Origin: Bacteroidota bacterium | GTDB lineage: Bacteria; Bacteroidota; Bacteroidia; Cytophagales; Cyclobacteriaceae | Reading direction: 5' to 3' | NCBI GenBank assembly: GCA_023431285.1 | Contig: JAEYXN010000093.1 | Coordinates: 1-6,973 of the forward strand | Length of the DNA: 6,973 bases | In this document: one piece after another, positions 1 through 4,000 of the stretch | Numbering within the stretch: position 1 is the stretch's first letter | How the letters are laid out: each line of letters opens with the position of its first letter | Position numbers and translations under genes: made by a program | Notes under the pieces: generated by a model | The model's database searches: none | What the model saw: the letters and a program-made list of their open reading frames with translations, nothing else | Told to the model about the DNA's origin: nothing

Positions 1-228
1 ATTCAACCCGAATGAAACGAAGATGTTTAAAGTGGCAAAGAAAATTGCCGATGCGCTCGAAGATCTTTAGACTACGTGGCAGGCGAAGGTGTGAACAGCA
101 AATTTGACAAGTCAACCTTAAAACGTATTGAGGAAATTCAGCAGCTCGAGGAAGACAAAAAGAAAACGCTCTTCGATGTCATTGATACTTTTATCCGGGA
201 ATCTAAGGCAGAAAGCTTTTGCCGTTAA
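1..228 (+). pseudogene. XRE-family transcriptional regulator, 3' part, frameshifted
   Basis: This is the C-terminal part of a small helix-turn-helix DNA-binding regulator. The reading frame starting at base 2 gives NPNETKMFKVAKKIADALED and then meets TAG at 68-70. The frame from base 70 continues the same kind of protein: DYVAGEGVNSKFDK, then LKRIEEIQQLEEDKKK and FDVIDTFIRESKA, ending at TAA 226-228. Short Bacteroidota XRE regulators usually run from the end of the HTH (ADALEVSLDYLVGEG-like) into a C-terminal helix pair (IEEIQ...FIRD-K). One extra base around 62-66 would restore A-L-E-D-S-L-D-Y-V, so a single-base loss, or a sequencing error, is the simplest reading. The HTH core is upstream of the window. 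The end may also be altered: after FIRESK the +1 frame reads QKAFAVKS, closer to the usual family ending, and would stop at 260-262. The gene converges on the minus-strand gene at 225. Family assignment rests on remembered family patterns. Confidence 0.68.
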
Positions 229-824
229 AAGCCCGCGGTCTGCGACGCTGAGTTTCGAATAATTGAAGCTATATCGGGAAGTTCTGCGCTGTTTATATAC
301 GAGATATTCAGGTAATCTCCACCGAGACCTTTAATTAAAATGAAATCCGACAGTCCAGAGTTTAAAAGACGCTTTCCATCAACATCTTCAACGCCTTTTG
401 CTTTAATATAATTAACGTAGTCACTCCAGGTGATAGACTCTCGTGGCTTAAAAACTGTGAACGCATAGAAATACTTCCACACGTCCAATAAAAAAGCTGG
501 CGTTTGATCAGAGTATTTCAGATACCCAATACTATCAAATCTCTCTTCATCAATTTTTCGAAGAAAAACGTAATCACCTTTCTGCTTAAACTCATACGGG
601 ACTCTTTGTCGTAACTGTAAGAGCTCATCGTTATCAGTCAAATTTTCCTCTCGTCTGAAGGAAAAAAATAATTGATCATGGTCTCTGAAAAGAAACTTAA
701 AAATATCCTTGAGTAAAAGACGATCATCTAAACTTTCATAAAAATTCAGATTGATAACAGATAGCCGGCTTAAGCTATCTGTTATCTTTTCTTTCAGCAA
801 TTCTTTATTTGATCGGTTGCCCAA
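225..824 (-). CDS. Hypothetical protein, candidate immunity protein for the upstream RHS toxin
   Basis: I do not recognise this 199-residue protein. It has no signal peptide or membrane segment, so it is probably cytoplasmic. It contains no Cys and no internal Met, is rich in Phe, Tyr and Leu, and is close to neutral (about 31 acidic and 28 Lys/Arg residues by hand count). Helical N-terminal residues 6-45 are followed by an aromatic middle (WKYFYAFTVFKP near 117) and a C-terminal part with SDFILIKGLGGDYLNISYI. The start is uncertain because the frame contains no ATG. TTG at 822-824 overlaps the RHS 3' end by 20 bases. TTG at 798-800 lies four bases after the RHS stop and would give 191 residues; it has AAAGAA just upstream and suits translational coupling. 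A stop at 837-839 blocks extension. Position directly behind an RHS C-terminal toxin is the classic place for the cognate immunity gene. That role is inference from context only; a stand-alone cargo gene is the alternative. Confidence 0.72.
   Translation of the reverse strand: MGNRSNKELLKEKITDSLSRLSVINLNFYESLDDRLLLKDIFKFLFRDHDQLFFSFRREENLTDNDELLQLRQRVPYEFKQKGDYVFLRKIDEERFDSIGYLKYSDQTPAFLLDVWKYFYAFTVFKPRESITWSDYVNYIKAKGVEDVDGKRLLNSGLSDFILIKGLGGDYLNISYINSAELPDIASIIRNSASQTAGF
753..786. repeat. Perfect 13-bp inverted repeat (hairpin) inside the 5' end of the candidate immunity gene
   Basis: GATAACAGATAGC at 753-765 is the exact reverse complement of GCTATCTGTTATC at 774-786, with an 8-base loop CGGCTTAA. 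On the plus strand it is followed by TTTTCTTTC, so it resembles an intrinsic terminator for rightward transcripts entering from the regulator gene. On the minus strand it falls 38 bases into the downstream gene, counted from the upstream TTG, or 14 bases after the first base of the second TTG, where it could affect translation initiation. It encodes residues 13-24 (about ITDSLSRLSVIN), so it could also be chance; stem GC is 5 of 13. Confidence 0.6.
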
Positions 825-1059
825 ACCTAAATGGATTTAAACTTCTGTGAGGACTGGATGTATAACCCCAGTAATTAGCGTGAAAATGTAGCGTCCGGCC
901 TCTTGAGCGGAAGCTATGAAAGTCCAATCGAAATTTACCACCGCTGACGGATTGATATGAAAATACTGTTCCTCCCTTGACGGACGGATTTCTATACATA
1001 AATTCAAATTTTCCTAACCTCCCTAAATTCATTGGAACACCGTAACCACTATTAGCACC
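805..1059 (-). other. Putative C-terminal toxin domain of the RHS protein (residues 1945-2028)
   Basis: The last ~84 residues begin at GANSGYGVPM and are strongly basic: 12 Lys/Arg against 2 acidic residues by hand count. Likely functional residues sit in KFRLDFH (R1988, D1990, H1992), GRTLHFH (R1999, H2002, H2004), NYWG (Y2007, W2008) and PHRSLNPFRFG (H2015, R2016). Small size, net positive charge and clustered His/Arg/Tyr are typical of RNase or other nucleic-acid-directed polymorphic toxins, including BECR-fold types, but I cannot match this to a named family. The position, after the DPDG core end and before a small soluble gene, is what marks it as the warhead. Enzymatic activity is inference. 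Confidence 0.55.
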
Positions 1060-4000
1060 AAAGTTCAAAAATCTTACAGTCCCTCCCACACCCTTAATAG
1101 CACCAGCGGTGGCTACAGAAGACCACGCTCCATATGTAAAATCATAAGCCACCTGATTAGCTGGTATTTCCCCTTGACCCAACTTGTACTGATACTCCAA
1201 ATTTTTCATCATTGAATTAGGGTAATCAGTAACATAGTTTGAAACACTTTCCCAAGCATTTGAAAACAACTCTCCTGTCACTAAATCACTTCCAAAATCT
1301 TTAGTGGCATTCCACATACTTTCAAATATTCCTGGCTCGCTATCTTTCTCAGCCTGAAGCCTGTCTTTATCCATCTGCTCCCTTCGTGCTTGTGTCTTGC
1401 TATTGAAGCTATAAAATGTAGGCTTCTCAGGATCTTCGTTACTGCTTCTGGATGACTGTTGCGATTGAAGTTGCCTGAACATCTTTTGCGCGTCAGCTCC
1501 AAAATAGGTTGTTGCAAAATGGGTATCAACGATATCCCTACCATCAGGATCGACTATGCTTAATGGGTTATTAGCCGCCCAACTGTAAGGACTTAGCAAT
1601 GGGTAGCTGTCAGCATGAAGATCCATTGTTGTTGTTCGATTTGTAAACGGATCATATTGTCTCCATTCAAAATCGTAAAGATTCCAACTAAGATCTTGTT
1701 GCCATTCTTTTTCTTGATATAGAAAGTTCTGAGGAATACTATTTTCTCTCGAGTAGCTGTTGAATGTAGCACCGAATGGATAATAATCATCCATTTGAAT
1801 TATCGGCGACTTAATATGCTCGACTCTGAAATCATCGAAGTAAACTTCCACCGGCGTCGGATTCTCGTTGCTTAGGTATATGTAAACATAACCTGGCTCC
1901 TTGATCGTAATGTCTTTCCACAGTCGGTCATGTACCGCATTCTGTCCATGCTCACGGGAACTCGTTGTAATCCGAAAAAATCCGGATTCAAGTATCGTTG
2001 TCATGTCGTTGTTGTACACGATATAGTTAAGATAGGCTTTTGGCGCGGTCCCGGTTTCACTGCCGTGGTTGATGGGGGCTATCGGGAACGTTCCACCCCC
2101 TAGACTTCCTGCTGAACCACCATCCACAAAAGTCCCTGGAGGAGCAGTGCTGTTTCCAATTGAAGTTACGAAGTTTTGCAGAGCTGTAGTCCAGTTTGAT
2201 GTAGTGGGATCGAGATACTTTGCATAGACTTCAGTCTTGATCACATCCCCTGGCATCACGCTCAGAGACTTCGCTAAACCAAATTTTTCATTTGTATTTC
2301 CTCCCGTAAGGCGAGTTGCATAGTATGTTGCTCCAGTCGTACCGTTGTAAGTATGATCGTAAATCTCATGGCTCACTTTCACCGCTTCGTCGTAATAAAG
2401 AAACTGTCCGCCCTCTTTGGAAACATTCACAGTCTCCATTGTAGCGATGTTAGTTTCGATAACGTCTTTCGAGGTAAACGTCAATCGAACGTTACCAAGG
2501 TGGTCCTTCATGTCATATTGATATTCCGGAGTTTCCACAGTCTGACGAATCACCTCCAGTTCATTGAAATAGATCGCTTCCCCGACCGCGACGGTCGTAC
2601 TCCATTGCAAGCCAATCGTCAGAAGCGTAACACCCGTCGGTACAGTTACAACTTGTTCGGTCCACGATTCCGCCACCTGTCCCTCCGGAAGGGCTGAACC
2701 CGGCCATCCAATATCCAAACCGTTGCCCTTTACAGAAATATATGCGGGGTTGGAACTCGCCGCAGATCCGTTGTCTCTATACCCTTTCACTCTTATTCTA
2801 TAACGGTCACCAGCAGATACGATGACTGGAGTACCGAGGGAGGAAATGCCGGTTCTTGATGCTGTGGCCGTAGAGGCAGCCTTTACATACTTTTCCCCAC
2901 CATTTTGCGTAACAGGACTTAAAGTTGCATTGAAGGAAGTGAATCCGGATGTAGATTCTGCCTCATGAAAGTACACCTTCTCATTCCTTACAAGCACAAT
3001 CCTGCCCTCCTCATGATTGACCAGGGTCAAAACATCGTCCTGATACTGGAATTCCCCCGCATAGTCTGTGTGCTTTTGCACCCCATTAAAATTAGTTATC
3101 TGACAAATTTTGCGGCCCGTTGCATCATAAATATACTGAATGCTGTTTCCTCCCCTGACAACCAATTGCGGCAGGTTTAGGAAGTTGTACACAATATTGG
3201 TTGTGATTCCCTTGTTCTGGTCTGTAAGCATGTTGCCATTTGCATCGTACGTATAGTCATTAACAGTATTCGTTCCATCCGCAAATCCCTTGAAATCGTC
3301 CCCGCCATCCGATACCTTCAATAATTTGTTGCTTTGAGATGTTCCCGTGCCATAGTCATAAGCGAGTACATCCATTGGCGAGGCTGCACCACGCTCATCG
3401 TAACGCGTAAGCGACCGGATATTGCCATTCAAGTCATACGTGTAATTATTTTCGGAGAAACCGTTGTCCGGAGCAACTCCCCAAGTGGTAGTTTTTTGCT
3501 TATATAACGCTTGTGTCAACCTGTTGAGAGGATCATACGAATAGGTGTAGCCCTTCTCTTTGACAGTAGAGTTACCAAGGAAATTGCTCCACTTCATTCC
3601 GCTGATATTACCATTGTATGTCCCGCTGTTCGAAATTCCGATGTCGTTGTTATATCCCAGTTCAAAGCCGAAATAGTCTGTTGTCTCATCATTGTTCGTC
3701 CCAGACGTAAGTGACGCATTGTTCATCGACATAAGCCATCCGCGGATGTTGTAGCGGTAGTCAACGGACTGCTTAGGCGCCGTGCCAGCCGCAGAGTGAA
3801 GCTTCTTGTCGACGAGCTGGCCCAGCTCATTGTATTTGTTGCTTACTAAACGCAGTTCAGATGCCCCGCTACCGATCCCAAGAGTGACGTCTGCAACCGT
3901 TGTCCCGAGGGCGTAAAGGGAGCAATCTACATGCAGCGTCGTGAAGGACGGCGTTAAACTGGTGTAGATGATCCGGCCATTCTTTCGATAGTAAACAGTA

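Noticed and set aside
215..232. GCTTTT / AAAAGC inverted repeat over the two convergent stop codons, as a bidirectional terminator
   Set aside because: Only six mostly A-T pairs, and no useful T tract on the plus strand; too weak to call.
1060..1110. Small-residue stretch WSSVATAGAIKGVGGTV as a true transmembrane helix
   Set aside because: Contains Lys and many Gly/Ser residues, and the hydrophobic run is too short; kept only as a possible membrane-active pre-toxin segment.
1281..1790. Short minus-strand open frames in other registers (1281-1544, 1593-1790, also 5207-5446, 5484-5702, 6588-6809)
   Set aside because: They are out-of-frame shadows of the RHS gene, which has clear family motifs at the same positions.
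2353..2697. 114-codon open frame on the plus strand, and the similar short open frames at 2965-3180, 3511-3714, 4145-4360, 5536-5742 and 6663-6860
   Set aside because: All lie antisense to the well-supported RHS gene, have no recognisable protein features, and are expected by chance opposite a long gene.
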